Assembly (NCBI RefSeq): GCF_000702825.1
Contig: NZ_JNKF01000018.1
Span: 1-64,000, forward strand
DNA length: 64,000 bases
Direction of reading: 5' to 3'
From: Prevotella sp. P6B1
GTDB lineage: Bacteria > Bacteroidota > Bacteroidia > Bacteroidales > Bacteroidaceae
Position numbers and translations under genes: made by a program. This document shows, in pieces, positions 34,481 through 43,199 of this stretch (positions within the stretch are counted from its first letter, which is position 1; the number at the start of each line of letters is the position of its first letter). The notes below the pieces were generated by a model that was not told where the DNA came from, searched no databases, and saw only the letters and a program-made list of their open reading frames with translations.

Positions 34481-34634
34481 TTGGACAACCCTAAACTGAC
34501 CTATCTGCGGCTCGCTTGCCTTAAGAAGTACAAAGATACAACATCACCCTCCATTTTTTTTCTTTTTTAGAAAAATGACGTTTTTAAATAATATGATTTA
34601 ACTTATTGATTCGTAGAGATTTACACTGTTTTGC

Positions 34635-34740
34635 AGGTGACGAAGGTGACGTATAAACACAACCTTTATACGCGCGAGAAAAAAGTGGAAGATTTTTATT
34701 ATAAAAAAAAAGTTTGTAAATCACGTCACCTTCGTCACCT
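34635..34740. repeat. 18-bp perfect inverted repeat with 70-nt AT-rich spacer
   Basis: AGGTGACGAAGGTGACGT at 34635-34652 and its exact reverse complement at 34723-34740. Each arm itself holds a direct repeat, GGTGACGAAGGTGACG. The spacer has an ACCTTTATACGCGCGAG stretch and an A-rich run. It resembles the end of a small mobile or phage-satellite-like unit or a MITE, or a regulatory stem; nothing coding lies inside. Confidence 0.7.
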
Positions 34741-34819
34741 CAACGAGTTTCAAAAAGGAAGCTTTTGTTCCTGAATATCAGGCAGTTGCGGAGATTTTGA
34801 TTCAACATTTTTACCATGA

Positions 34820-34986
34820 CTGTTTTATATAAAACAGAAATTATCACTACCATTATTGCTATCTGGAGCGATGTCGGTCTATGGTCAGATGAATCTGTCT
34901 GGCATGGTGCCAGAATCGACCGAATTTTGGCTGAGTTAACTCGATTGATGAAACGAGCGCGTTCATTTCATCGTTTGAATTAACTC
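34820..34986. repeat. Palindrome and a two-tier hairpin in the graveyard region
   Basis: CTGTTTTATATAAAACAG at 34820-34837 is a perfect 18-bp palindrome. At 34933-34986 GAGTTAA pairs with TTAACTC and inside it GATGAAA (34947-34953) with TTTCATC (34966-34972), a 54-nt imperfect hairpin. Neither is followed by a T run. The remaining DNA of 34367-35097 shows no convincing reading frame. Confidence 0.55.
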
Positions 34987-35097
34987 ACGGTTTTCAGGCA
35001 CTCTTTTCAGGCGGGGCTCAACAGGCTTTGAGAAGCGTTTGCACAACAGTAATTACAAACAATTGTTAAGAGTGTACTGTTATTGGGATAATAATTG

Positions 35098-35105
35098 TAT
35101 ATTTG
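35098..35105 (+). promoter_or_regulatory. -7 box of the lost alcohol dehydrogenase gene, now serving the epimerase gene
   Basis: TATATTTG, a perfect TAnnTTTG match 33 nt before the remnant's ATG. Because the remnant ends at the start of the 35324 gene, this is the likely promoter of that gene today. Confidence 0.55.
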
Positions 35106-35137
35106 CACCAGTACAATGACCAAAATAGACGTTTTTT

Positions 35138-35327
35138 ATGAAAGATTTCAATTACTATGCACCGACTGAGGTGGTTTTTGGAGAACAGAGTGAAGAGCAG
35201 GTGGCTGCTTTGGTGAAAAAATATGGTGGCTCGAAAGTGCAGTCGCGACTATACCGCTACCTGTGGCTGTCTGAAGGTGCTCAAAGCGGAAGATATGGAG
35301 GCAATCTATAAAATGGCAAGAGGATGA
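35138..35327 (+). pseudogene. Iron-containing alcohol dehydrogenase with internal deletion
   Basis: The ATG at 35138 opens MKDFNYYAPTEVVFGEQSEE and QVAALVKKYGGSKV, the classic start of butanol-dehydrogenase-like (YqhD/BdhA) Fe-ADHs. After about 34 codons the text leaves the family. From about 35276 another frame reads VLKAEDMEAIYKMARG and stops at 35327, matching the usual C-terminus (EDMxxIYKxA). Roughly 330 residues are missing, including all metal-binding His/Asp. The last stop overlaps the next gene's ATG (ATGA), so the intact gene was translationally coupled to the epimerase-like gene. Confidence 0.78.
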
Positions 35328-36364
35328 AGATATTACTGATAGGCGGTACGGGCACCATCAGCTCGGCCATCACACGACAATTGGCAGCTGCAGGTCACGA
35401 CCTGTGGCTGCTCAATCGCGGCACCCGCAAACAGGAGGTGCCTGCTGGTGTACATCAGATAGTTGCCGACATCAATGATGCCTCGGCATCAGTCCAGCTC
35501 CGACAACAGATAGAGGAGGTGCTGGGCGGTGCGCTATTCGATGCGGTATGCGAGTTTATCGGCTTCCTGCCCTCGCAGGTGGAGCGCGACATCCGGCTGT
35601 TTCGTGGGCTCACCCGTCAGTATGTGTACATCTCGTCGGCCTCGGCCTACAATAAGCCCGCCGCCAGCCCTGTCATTACCGAGGGTACCACGCTTGCCAA
35701 CCCCTATTGGGAGTACTCGCGTAATAAGATAGCCTGCGAAGAACTGCTGTTGAAGGCTTATCGCGAAGAGGCGTTCCCCATCACCATTGTGCGCCCGTCG
35801 CATACTTATTGCGAACGCGCCGTTCCTGTCAGTGTGCATGGCCCTAAAGGCTCGTGGCAGGTGCTGAAACGCATGATGGAGGGCAAGCAGGTGGTTGTGA
35901 ACGGTGATGGCTCATCACTCTGGACTCTCACCTGGAATGAGGATTTTGCCCGTGGCTTTATCGGCTTGTTAGGCAATCCGAAGGCTATCGGCGAGGCTTT
36001 CCAGATTATGAGCGACGAACAGTTGTCGTGGAATCAGATATACCAGTGTGTGGCCAATGCCCTGGGTGTTGAGTTCCGTCCCTACTATGTGGCCTCTGAT
36101 TTCTTAGCTGCCACATCGCCAAAGGATTGGGACTTCACGGGTAATCTGTTGGGCGACAAGAGTGTCACCGTCATCTTCGACTGCAGCAAGCTGAAGCGTG
36201 CCGTGCCTGGTTTCCAGGCCACCACCCGTTTCGATGAGGGCGTGCGCCGCTGCGTATCGTATATCCTGGCTCATCCCGAACTGCAGACGGAGGATCCTGC
36301 GTTCGACGCATGGTGCGACAAGGTAATCGCCGCCCAGGAACAAGCAAAAAGCGATTTGTGTTAG
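35324..36364 (+). CDS. NAD-dependent epimerase/dehydratase-family protein (extended SDR)
   Basis: 346 residues. Rossmann start MKILLIGGTGTISSAI, active-site YSRNK (Tyr131, Lys135) and VYISSASAYNK upstream of it. It belongs to the extended short-chain dehydrogenase/reductase superfamily; a subgroup of sugar-nucleotide-like epimerases or reductases annotated only in general terms. The substrate is not predictable. The gene begins inside the final codon of the iron ADH remnant and is followed by a 123-nt gap with its own neighbours. Confidence 0.85.
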   Translation: MKILLIGGTGTISSAITRQLAAAGHDLWLLNRGTRKQEVPAGVHQIVADINDASASVQLRQQIEEVLGGALFDAVCEFIGFLPSQVERDIRLFRGLTRQYVYISSASAYNKPAASPVITEGTTLANPYWEYSRNKIACEELLLKAYREEAFPITIVRPSHTYCERAVPVSVHGPKGSWQVLKRMMEGKQVVVNGDGSSLWTLTWNEDFARGFIGLLGNPKAIGEAFQIMSDEQLSWNQIYQCVANALGVEFRPYYVASDFLAATSPKDWDFTGNLLGDKSVTVIFDCSKLKRAVPGFQATTRFDEGVRRCVSYILAHPELQTEDPAFDAWCDKVIAAQEQAKSDLC

Positions 36365-36447
36365 CATTATTTGTCAAATACTTGTATTAATTTTGCAAAG
36401 TCATAAAAAGGCATAGTTATAATTCGGATTTTATATTTTTTTTTTCT

Positions 36448-36455
36448 TATCTTTG
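36448..36455 (+). promoter_or_regulatory. -7 box of the GH5 gene
   Basis: TATCTTTG, 32 nt before the GTG start at 36488. Another TAnnTTTG match (TAATTTTG) is at 36388-36395. Neither has a clear TTTG at -33. Confidence 0.5.
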
Positions 36456-36487
36456 CGGCATTATAAGATATGTAAAAATAAGAAGGT

Positions 36488-38176
36488 GTGAAAAAGTTAT
36501 TAACTATCGTAGTTGGTTTGCTTTTGATGGTGGATATACCAGCAAAAGCTACTGACTTCGAAACAGCAACTGTAGCAGTTCAGAATATGGGGGTAGGCTG
36601 GAACCTCGGTAACACTCTTGAGGTCAACAGCCAGACTATAACTGATGTGACAAATGACAACTATTGGGGACAGCAGGATTTAAGTTCAGAAACCTGTTGG
36701 GGGCAATATGTCACTAAGCCGGAACTCTTAAAGATGTTGAAAGATGCCGGTTTTGGCGCAATCCGGGTGCCCGTTACATGGTATAACCATATGGATAAGG
36801 ATGGGAATGTGGATGCTGCGTGGATGGCTCGTGTCAAAGAGGTGGTAGATTACGTCGTCAATCAGGGCATGTACTGCATTCTGAATGTTCACCACGATAC
36901 AGGTGCTGATGGTGATAGGTTTAAGTCGTGGATAAAAGCCGATGCGGATAATTATACTGCTAACAAGTCTCGTTATGAGAAACTATGGACTCAGATTGCA
37001 GAGGAGTTCAAAGAGTATGATCAGACACTCTTGTTCGAAGGCTATAATGAGATGTTGGATGCTAATAACAGTTGGAACTATGCCAAGACATCTACGGCCT
37101 ATGATGCCATCAATAGTTATGCTGATAGCTTTGTGTCGGCTGTAAGAGCTACAGGTGGTAACAATGCCCAGCGTAATCTGGTTATAACCACCTATTGCGC
37201 AGCTAACGGTTATGGGTCATGGGATTCGCACCTTAAAGATCCTTTGACAAAGTTAAACAATCCCGAGAGTACAAGCAACCACATCATATTTGAGGTTCAT
37301 GCCTATCCCAACATTGAGAGTGGTACTATTGCTTCGGTTAAGGCTGATGTTGATGGGATGATCAGTCTGTTGAAGGAAAAATTGGTTTCTAAAGGAGCCC
37401 CTGTTATTATTGGCGAGTGGGGAACGTCGAATGTCGATAAGACTGGCGAGACTGATTATGACGTACGTAGAGAGAAACTATTCGAGTTTGCAACATATTT
37501 TGTGCAGAAGTGTAAGGAGAATAATATAGGAACATTCTATTGGATGGGACTCACTGATGGTTTGTCTCGATTCTTTCCTGCCTTCAGTCAGGCTGACTTG
37601 GCCAAGACGCTGCTCCAAGCCTATTATGGTAGTGAATATACTCCCTCTCTTCCAGAACGTAGTGATTTTGGTAGTATCTCGTGCACTGTCGATTTCAACC
37701 AGGCCTATTCTGAACTGTATTTATTTAAAGGCTCCATCACATCTAATGACTATATCCGACTTATGTTGGATTTAGACGAGGCGCCTGCCTCTGGACTGTT
37801 GCAGTTGAAAGTATATCATGGTAATGGTCAGACATCTTTGAAGACGATATCGTCTGCTACGACTACTTATTCAATAACAGCTGATTTAGGTACTGTGACT
37901 GCGATTACTTTGCAATGTTTGAAGTCGAGTGGTAGCGCAAGGATAAAGAGTGTGTTGTTGAAGAAAAAAACGGGTGCTACTGTGCCCAGTGATCCAAGCG
38001 TTTTCTGGGGCTGTACGATAAGTGATATAACAGTAGATTCAACCTCGGGGATAGTCAGTAATTTGGTGGATGAGAAGCAGAACAACGGTTTGTTGTATGA
38101 TTTGAATGGCCGCCGGCTCTCTGCCCCAACCAAAGGTGTTTATATCCGTAACGGCAAGAAGTTCGTCAAGAAATAA
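36488..38176 (+). CDS. Secreted GH5 endoglucanase-type glycosidase (GH5_4-like)
   Basis: 562 residues from a GTG start. Signal peptide MKKLLTIVVGLLLMVDIPAKA. GH5 motifs are GVGWNLGNTLE, GFGAIRVPVTW, NVHHD, acid/base Glu188 (GYNEMLD) and nucleophile Glu310 (VIIGEWGTSN). GWNLGNTLE is typical of subfamily 4 (endoglucanase, xyloglucanase, lichenase). A C-terminal beta-sandwich (about 390-510) may bind carbohydrate, and the protein ends LLYDLNGRRLSAPTKGVYI, then RNGKKFVKK. It is convergent with the GH26 gene across a strong bidirectional hairpin, so it belongs to the same locus but a different transcript. Confidence 0.9.
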   Translation: MKKLLTIVVGLLLMVDIPAKATDFETATVAVQNMGVGWNLGNTLEVNSQTITDVTNDNYWGQQDLSSETCWGQYVTKPELLKMLKDAGFGAIRVPVTWYNHMDKDGNVDAAWMARVKEVVDYVVNQGMYCILNVHHDTGADGDRFKSWIKADADNYTANKSRYEKLWTQIAEEFKEYDQTLLFEGYNEMLDANNSWNYAKTSTAYDAINSYADSFVSAVRATGGNNAQRNLVITTYCAANGYGSWDSHLKDPLTKLNNPESTSNHIIFEVHAYPNIESGTIASVKADVDGMISLLKEKLVSKGAPVIIGEWGTSNVDKTGETDYDVRREKLFEFATYFVQKCKENNIGTFYWMGLTDGLSRFFPAFSQADLAKTLLQAYYGSEYTPSLPERSDFGSISCTVDFNQAYSELYLFKGSITSNDYIRLMLDLDEAPASGLLQLKVYHGNGQTSLKTISSATTTYSITADLGTVTAITLQCLKSSGSARIKSVLLKKKTGATVPSDPSVFWGCTISDITVDSTSGIVSNLVDEKQNNGLLYDLNGRRLSAPTKGVYIRNGKKFVKK

Positions 38177-38178
38177 AG

Positions 38179-38210
38179 AAATCCCTCCTCTATCCAAAGA
38201 GGAGGGATTT
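38179..38210. terminator. Bidirectional terminator between GH5 and GH26 genes
   Basis: AAATCCCTCCTCT (38179-38191) pairs perfectly with AGAGGAGGGATTT (38198-38210) with a 6-nt loop. The A/T ends give a short U run on both strands. Confidence 0.85.
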
Positions 38211-38232
38211 AACTTTTAGAACTTCAACCTTT

Positions 38233-39510
38233 TTAGTATTTTACCTGACTACGTGTGATAACGATATCGGCATTGGCTTTCTTCATGGCCGACTTCCACC
38301 AGTTGTCACTCACCATTGTGCGCGATGTGTTTCCGGCACTGCCATCATACCATACCATGAAGTGCCCCCACTTGGCACCGGCATTCCAGCATTCTACGAT
38401 GTCGCCCTGAGGCTTACCTGTCTTATTACTGCTGTCCCAGCCACATTCGCCTAACACAACCATCTTATTGGGATATGTTGTCTGGATTTCGGTAAACTCC
38501 TGTGCATTCTGGGCTGCAGTATAGCCATAAAGGTCGCGTGCCACCATGTCGCAATAACCATCACCGGGATACCAATTGGTGTCCTGATGATAGCTCTCGG
38601 CATTACCGTTGTAGTTCTGTGTAGTCCATATCCAGATGAGATTGTTCACTCCCTTCTGTTTGAAGTAATCGAACATGGCTATCCAGAGCTTCTTGAATGT
38701 GTCGGAGCCTTCGTTGCCCCACCAGAACCAGGCTTTGGTCCAGTCGGCTTGCTGTTTGGCTGTAGAGTTACCAGCTGCCTCGTGAAAGGGACGCCAGGTG
38801 GCAGCGATACCAGCCTCCTGCAGTTTCAGCATGACTGCAATCACACGGTCCATCTGCGCGTAGAAATAATGATGCTCCCATGTGCCGTCAATCAACGCAT
38901 TAGAAGCCTTAAAGGTTGTCTCACTTGGTGAGCACGTTACGCCACTACCATCTGTCCCCACTGTGGTAGTTTCGCTTTTGGGCACATTGAAGTGCCACAT
39001 CAGCTGCACGATACCACCCTTTTCTGTCCACTCGGTTACTGGAGTGATGTCGCTATAGTTAATCCATCCGTTACCATCCGGTACTTGGATGTGGATAAAG
39101 TCGTAGCAGTTCATGGCCGGCCACTTGCCAGTAAGATTCTTCTTGATGTTATCTGCTATGGTGTGGTTCCATGCCACATCGGCCATCACGCTCGAGATAA
39201 TGCTCTTGCCGTAGTTGTTACGAAAATAGCGATACAGGCGCTTTGCTGCATCTGTTGTGCCTGCAACAGGGCTGAGGGCGATGTTGTCATTCTCTTCATC
39301 CACGGCGATGCTGTCTACCTGATAAACCTGACCTGCGATGGTGAGTGTGCCATCGCTTTGCGAGTAAGTCATCGTACCTGCCTCTGAAGCCTTGATCTGC
39401 TTGGGTGTGCCTTCTGCATCAATCACTGTGATGGTTTGGGCGGCAATATATAGTGTAAAGTGCATTGTGAGAAGCACTGTAATCAGTCTCTGTAGGGATG
39501 CTTTTATCAT
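38233..39510 (-). CDS. Secreted GH26 beta-mannanase-type glycosidase
   Basis: 425 residues. Signal peptide ending near LYIAAQ. A short N-terminal piece (about 25-80) is the common Bacteroidota beta motif (GTPKQIKASEAGTMTYSQSD), followed by the GH26 barrel: WRPFHEAAG with acid/base Glu244 and VVLGECGWD with nucleophile Glu355, plus NNLIWIWTTQ. GH26 enzymes are mostly beta-1,4-mannanases, with some lichenase and xylanase types. Its last-gene position in the susCD operon gives the transported substrate as mannan or mixed beta-glucan. It overlaps the small upstream gene by 4 nt. Confidence 0.9.
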   Translation of the reverse strand: MIKASLQRLITVLLTMHFTLYIAAQTITVIDAEGTPKQIKASEAGTMTYSQSDGTLTIAGQVYQVDSIAVDEENDNIALSPVAGTTDAAKRLYRYFRNNYGKSIISSVMADVAWNHTIADNIKKNLTGKWPAMNCYDFIHIQVPDGNGWINYSDITPVTEWTEKGGIVQLMWHFNVPKSETTTVGTDGSGVTCSPSETTFKASNALIDGTWEHHYFYAQMDRVIAVMLKLQEAGIAATWRPFHEAAGNSTAKQQADWTKAWFWWGNEGSDTFKKLWIAMFDYFKQKGVNNLIWIWTTQNYNGNAESYHQDTNWYPGDGYCDMVARDLYGYTAAQNAQEFTEIQTTYPNKMVVLGECGWDSSNKTGKPQGDIVECWNAGAKWGHFMVWYDGSAGNTSRTMVSDNWWKSAMKKANADIVITRSQVKY

Positions 39511-39902
39511 TTTACTATCACTTTTTGCGTTTCGTTTCCTTTCTTGATGATATAGATACCTTTGGGGAGTGTTGCGTTGGCTGGCAACTGCTCACCTTGA
39601 AGGTTATAGATGGCATCACTTTTTCCATTTGTTTCGCCAACTTGGATGGTACGGATGCCAGTGGTCTCATCGGTATTAGAGAAATTCATCGATGCAAGGT
39701 TGGTCAGTGCTATCGTTGCGGTCTCGTCGGTATATGCATTCTTAGCTGTCAGTTGCGTATCTGAAAAACTGATTGAGAGGCCGACTGCTGTCAGAGAGGT
39801 CTTTGTTCCATCTATGCCAACAATCGTCAGATACTTATAATCCTCAGCCTGCACCGTTGCCATGCCCAGCAGTGTGATGAATAGTAGTAGAGTTTTCTTC
39901 AT
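39507..39902 (-). CDS. Small secreted protein made of a beta motif plus sorting-like tail
   Basis: 131 residues. Signal peptide MKKTLLLFITLLGMATVQA, then YLTIVGIDGTKTSLTAVGLSI and IALTNLASMNFSNTDE, the same kind of short beta motif that opens the GH26 protein, followed by a tail (IYNLQGEQLPANATLPKGIYI, GNETQKVIVK). There is no catalytic domain. It is 4-nt coupled to GH26, and may be a tail-only partner or the residue of a larger enzyme that lost its catalytic part. Function unknown. Confidence 0.75.
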   Translation of the reverse strand: MKKTLLLFITLLGMATVQAEDYKYLTIVGIDGTKTSLTAVGLSISFSDTQLTAKNAYTDETATIALTNLASMNFSNTDETTGIRTIQVGETNGKSDAIYNLQGEQLPANATLPKGIYIIKKGNETQKVIVK

Positions 39903-39987
39903 AATCTGTGTATTAAAATATGTCCTTTAAAAATAAGGAAGAGAGGGTGTGAACAACATGTACACACCCTCTCTGTATCAGAGTATA

Positions 39988-41799
39988 TTACTTGGCCGAA
40001 ACCTTGGTGAGGATGAAGTTATCTCCTGTGATAACCAAACCACCATTGGCAACAAGATCATCAATAACATTCTGGGGGAACTTCACCTCGAGTACACCCT
40101 CATCGGAATCGAGGTCATACTGTCCTTCGATAGGTGAAGGCAGTGCTCCCCAACTATCACCATGGCGCAGGCTGATGCAGGCCCATGAGCCGGCGGTAAT
40201 CTTCTTGTACTTGAAACAGAGTGTACTACCACCAGCAATAGTGCTCCAATCATAGCCGCCCCATGCCAGATCCTGGTTTCCTCCCCAACCCGAGCATACG
40301 AACTCGTTAGCCCAGAGTGTGGTCTCTGCAACAGGAATGGTAACCTTCTGCAGATAGAAGTTATCACCAGTAATAACCAGACCGCCATTAGCAACAAGGT
40401 CGTCGATGACACCTTGTGTGAGCGTAACGGTTAATACACCTTCGTCGTCATTCAGGTCATACTGTCCAGGAATTGGATCGGGCAGAGCACCCCAGCTGTT
40501 GCCATGGCGCAGACTGATACATCCCCATGAACCGGCAGTAACCTTATTGTAGTAGAACTTAAGCTGGGTACCAGCCTGAACGGTGCTCCAATCATATCCG
40601 CCCCAAGCCAGATCCTGATTACCGCTCCAACCTGTGCATTCGAATCCATTAGCCCAGATAGTGGTCTCAGGAGCCTCGCTGTACATCATCACGCTCTGCT
40701 CGATGGTGATGAAGCTGTTCTGTACAATCACAATCTTACCATCGGTCATGCCCTCGGGCACAGTGAAGGTAATCATGGTGTTGGTGAGTGTATACTCATC
40801 ATCAGCCAGAATACCATAACCCGGAAGGGTGATGCTCTCGATGCGATCAAAGTTATAACCTGTGATGGTAATCACATCATCCTCCTTGATGTCCTTGACC
40901 TTCGAGAAAGATGTAACTGTTACTGTAGGTAATGTCAGTTCGTCAGTTGTGAGTGATGCACCTGAGTAGAGCACCAGTGTGACAGCACCCGACTTTGTCA
41001 CAGCAGGAACAGTTGTCGTGATGGTGTTATGGTCATCAGATACGGTAAACTCGCTGGTGACACCGCCTGGGAACATAATGCTCTCAACAGTGTGCAGGTT
41101 GGTTCCTGTAATCTTGATTTCCTGACCGAAATCAGGTGTCGTAGTACTGATGCCTGTATATGTGGCTGGCAGAATCTCCAATGCTGTGGGATACTCGTAT
41201 TCCCAATTGGCACCATCGTTGAAGGTAATGACACCGCTCTCGGCTGCCAGAGGTACTCGGAAGCGGACTTCGCTACGAGAAACGTAGGTGAAGTTCTCGG
41301 CCTCAACAGGCGCACCAGTCACACCATTGGTGAAGATGGCTTGATAGATGTTGTATACATAGTCGCCCTTCACCGTTACTTCGTCACCGGCATTCAATCC
41401 AGTTGTAGGAGATACGGATGTAATCTCAATAGGCTCCTCGAATGTGATAGGTGATATGGAGGTGGCAACAGTATCTGTGCCAACCAGCAGACGGATTTTA
41501 CCAGGAACTGACTCGTCGGGTACGTTCAAGTAGATATCCTTATTGTCTCCTTTGTTAAAGTTGGCCTTCGCAACAACTGCACCTTCGCCTGGGAATACCA
41601 CGCTGGTTACATTATTCAGGTTGGTACCTGTGATACGAATCTCATGGGTGCGGAGGATTGGTGATGGACCAAAGGCCACGAGGTTAACCCCCGATTTGTT
41701 ATATGGGTTTGTGTCCAGATTGTCCTCAGAGCACCCTGTCAGTGATAGCCCGAGGAGGGCTACCATCGACAATGTGAAATATCTATATATATTATTCAT
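39988..41799 (-). CDS. IPT/TIG-domain surface glycan-binding lipoprotein with two C-terminal modules
   Basis: 603 residues. Lipobox LTGC (Cys23). Four IPT/TIG-like beta domains (about 40-375; repeated phrases such as ITGTNLNNVTSVVFPG and ITGYNFDRIESITLPGYG) form a rigid stalk, and two copies of a Trp-rich module of about 112 residues follow (WSGNQDLAWGGYDWST; ISLRHGNSWGALPDP) to the end. The layout is that of SGBP-B-type proteins, which hold polysaccharide outside the cell. The substrate follows from the operon (beta-mannan or beta-glucan). No symbol is warranted. Confidence 0.82.
   Translation of the reverse strand: MNNIYRYFTLSMVALLGLSLTGCSEDNLDTNPYNKSGVNLVAFGPSPILRTHEIRITGTNLNNVTSVVFPGEGAVVAKANFNKGDNKDIYLNVPDESVPGKIRLLVGTDTVATSISPITFEEPIEITSVSPTTGLNAGDEVTVKGDYVYNIYQAIFTNGVTGAPVEAENFTYVSRSEVRFRVPLAAESGVITFNDGANWEYEYPTALEILPATYTGISTTTPDFGQEIKITGTNLHTVESIMFPGGVTSEFTVSDDHNTITTTVPAVTKSGAVTLVLYSGASLTTDELTLPTVTVTSFSKVKDIKEDDVITITGYNFDRIESITLPGYGILADDEYTLTNTMITFTVPEGMTDGKIVIVQNSFITIEQSVMMYSEAPETTIWANGFECTGWSGNQDLAWGGYDWSTVQAGTQLKFYYNKVTAGSWGCISLRHGNSWGALPDPIPGQYDLNDDEGVLTVTLTQGVIDDLVANGGLVITGDNFYLQKVTIPVAETTLWANEFVCSGWGGNQDLAWGGYDWSTIAGGSTLCFKYKKITAGSWACISLRHGDSWGALPSPIEGQYDLDSDEGVLEVKFPQNVIDDLVANGGLVITGDNFILTKVSAK
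39991..40665 (-). repeat. In-frame 336-bp tandem duplication (two glycan-binding modules)
   Basis: Copies start near 40328 and 40665 on the minus strand. Long shared stretches encode NQDLAWGGYDWST and VIDDLVANGGLVITGDNF in both. Divergence is small and mostly at the tips, which suggests a fairly recent duplication. Confidence 0.85.
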
Positions 41800-41812
41800 A
41801 ATACTCTAATAA

Positions 41813-43180
41813 TTATTTGTTAGGAACTATACGGATGTTATCAATCTTGATAAGCGGGGTGCATGCTACACCAGTAGGCAGCACACTCTTATTGTTATAG
41901 CCACCCCTCACTACGAACATATTGAAGTTTGCAAAGTCAGCTTCGGTCATGTAGGTGCTGTTCATCTTATTACCATCCCAGTCATAGATAAAGTCAGAGA
42001 TGGGGATTGTAACAGTAATCCACTTTCCTCCGGTATGGAAGAGCAGGTCGTCTTTGTCCTTCCATGGCATATAGAGTGCGCGACTCAGCTTGCCCTGCTC
42101 GTGGAAGAAGTTGTTGTTGGCGCCAGCACAAGTATGTCCGTAGATATCAGGACCGGCAGGCAGTGATACCTGCTCAACAGAACCGAAGTAAATCTGTATT
42201 GGAGCTGCTGACCATGCGTTGGACTCAGGAATGTTCAGCTCGAACTTCAAACTCTTGTTGGCAAAGTCGGTAAAGTCGGCCACATCGAAGATACGTGGAT
42301 GCTGTGAATAAGCCTGTGGCTCTTCCCAATCACCGCACCAGTATTCGAAGGAGAAGTTACTATCGTCCCAACCACCATCATCAGCCATGGCAGCACCGCC
42401 CAGTACGAGATAGTTGCCCTTCAGTGAGGTTTCGTCGTTGAGAATGTCGCGGTTGTGCCATCCGTTGTTGCTCAGTACAGTACCTGTGCTACATGGTGTA
42501 TCGAAGTCGAACAGCATACCGCGAGTGTCCTTATACTTGAATCCGCCAGCAGTTGTACCATAGATAGATGTTACGCTGATTTTCTCCTCTGGAGCGTCTG
42601 CAGGCATGGTGAAGACAATCTTGGTCTTGCTGATGCTCTTTATGGCAGAACGGGCAAGGGTGTATTTATCGCCAAAGTTCACCGTTACAGGGGAGTCGGG
42701 ATAGTCCAGGAAGTAGTCACCTATGATGGTTACCTCTTCACCAGCCTCAGCCCATTCGTTTGACATGGAAGATACTACTGGCGCAGGGATAATCACGTGG
42801 AAGTCGTAGGTTACGGTATCTTTATCCCTTGTAGCAAAGTAGATCTTATCTGTCACTGTATTAGGAATCTCGTTAGGCACAGTCACAATCAGTGTGTTGT
42901 CTGTCATATAACTGGTGTTCAGTACAGCTTGCTGGTCGTTGAAAAGCAGACCTGTGACACTACGCAGGTTCTCACCGACGATACAGATGGTTGACTGCAT
43001 TGAAGCGGCACTTATGATAGAGTCCTTGGCACTGACGCTAACGGGGCGGATGAAGCTGATACTGGGCTTACCCCCCTGAATCTTGTAGGCATCAGGCTCG
43101 TCCTTGCATGAAGTGGCGGCCAAAGCGGTAAAGGCTACCAAAGCAAGACTCAGACCTTTGAATATTTTCTTTGTTTTCAT
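41813..43180 (-). CDS. IPT/TIG-domain surface lipoprotein with a C-terminal glycan-binding-like domain
   Basis: 455 residues from MKTKKIFK (an ATG 12 nt upstream is possible); lipobox ATSC. IPT/TIG-type beta domains lie at about 37-210 (SMQSTICIVGENLRSVTGLLF; EEVTIIGDYFLDYPDSPV), followed by a beta-sandwich (about 215-455) with Trp-rich text like SFEYWCGDWEEPQAYS and HRTGGKWITVTIPISDF-type strands. It looks like a glycan-binding surface protein of the SusE-position class. It starts 19 nt after the susD-type gene. Confidence 0.8.
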   Translation of the reverse strand: MKTKKIFKGLSLALVAFTALAATSCKDEPDAYKIQGGKPSISFIRPVSVSAKDSIISAASMQSTICIVGENLRSVTGLLFNDQQAVLNTSYMTDNTLIVTVPNEIPNTVTDKIYFATRDKDTVTYDFHVIIPAPVVSSMSNEWAEAGEEVTIIGDYFLDYPDSPVTVNFGDKYTLARSAIKSISKTKIVFTMPADAPEEKISVTSIYGTTAGGFKYKDTRGMLFDFDTPCSTGTVLSNNGWHNRDILNDETSLKGNYLVLGGAAMADDGGWDDSNFSFEYWCGDWEEPQAYSQHPRIFDVADFTDFANKSLKFELNIPESNAWSAAPIQIYFGSVEQVSLPAGPDIYGHTCAGANNNFFHEQGKLSRALYMPWKDKDDLLFHTGGKWITVTIPISDFIYDWDGNKMNSTYMTEADFANFNMFVVRGGYNNKSVLPTGVACTPLIKIDNIRIVPNK

Positions 43181-43199
43181 TGTTAGTCTCATTTATAGA

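Noticed and set aside
34351-34560. Small protein genes in the gap after the amylase
   Set aside because: No frame over 30 codons has start context or a recognisable motif; direct repeats and stop-rich text suggest decayed DNA.
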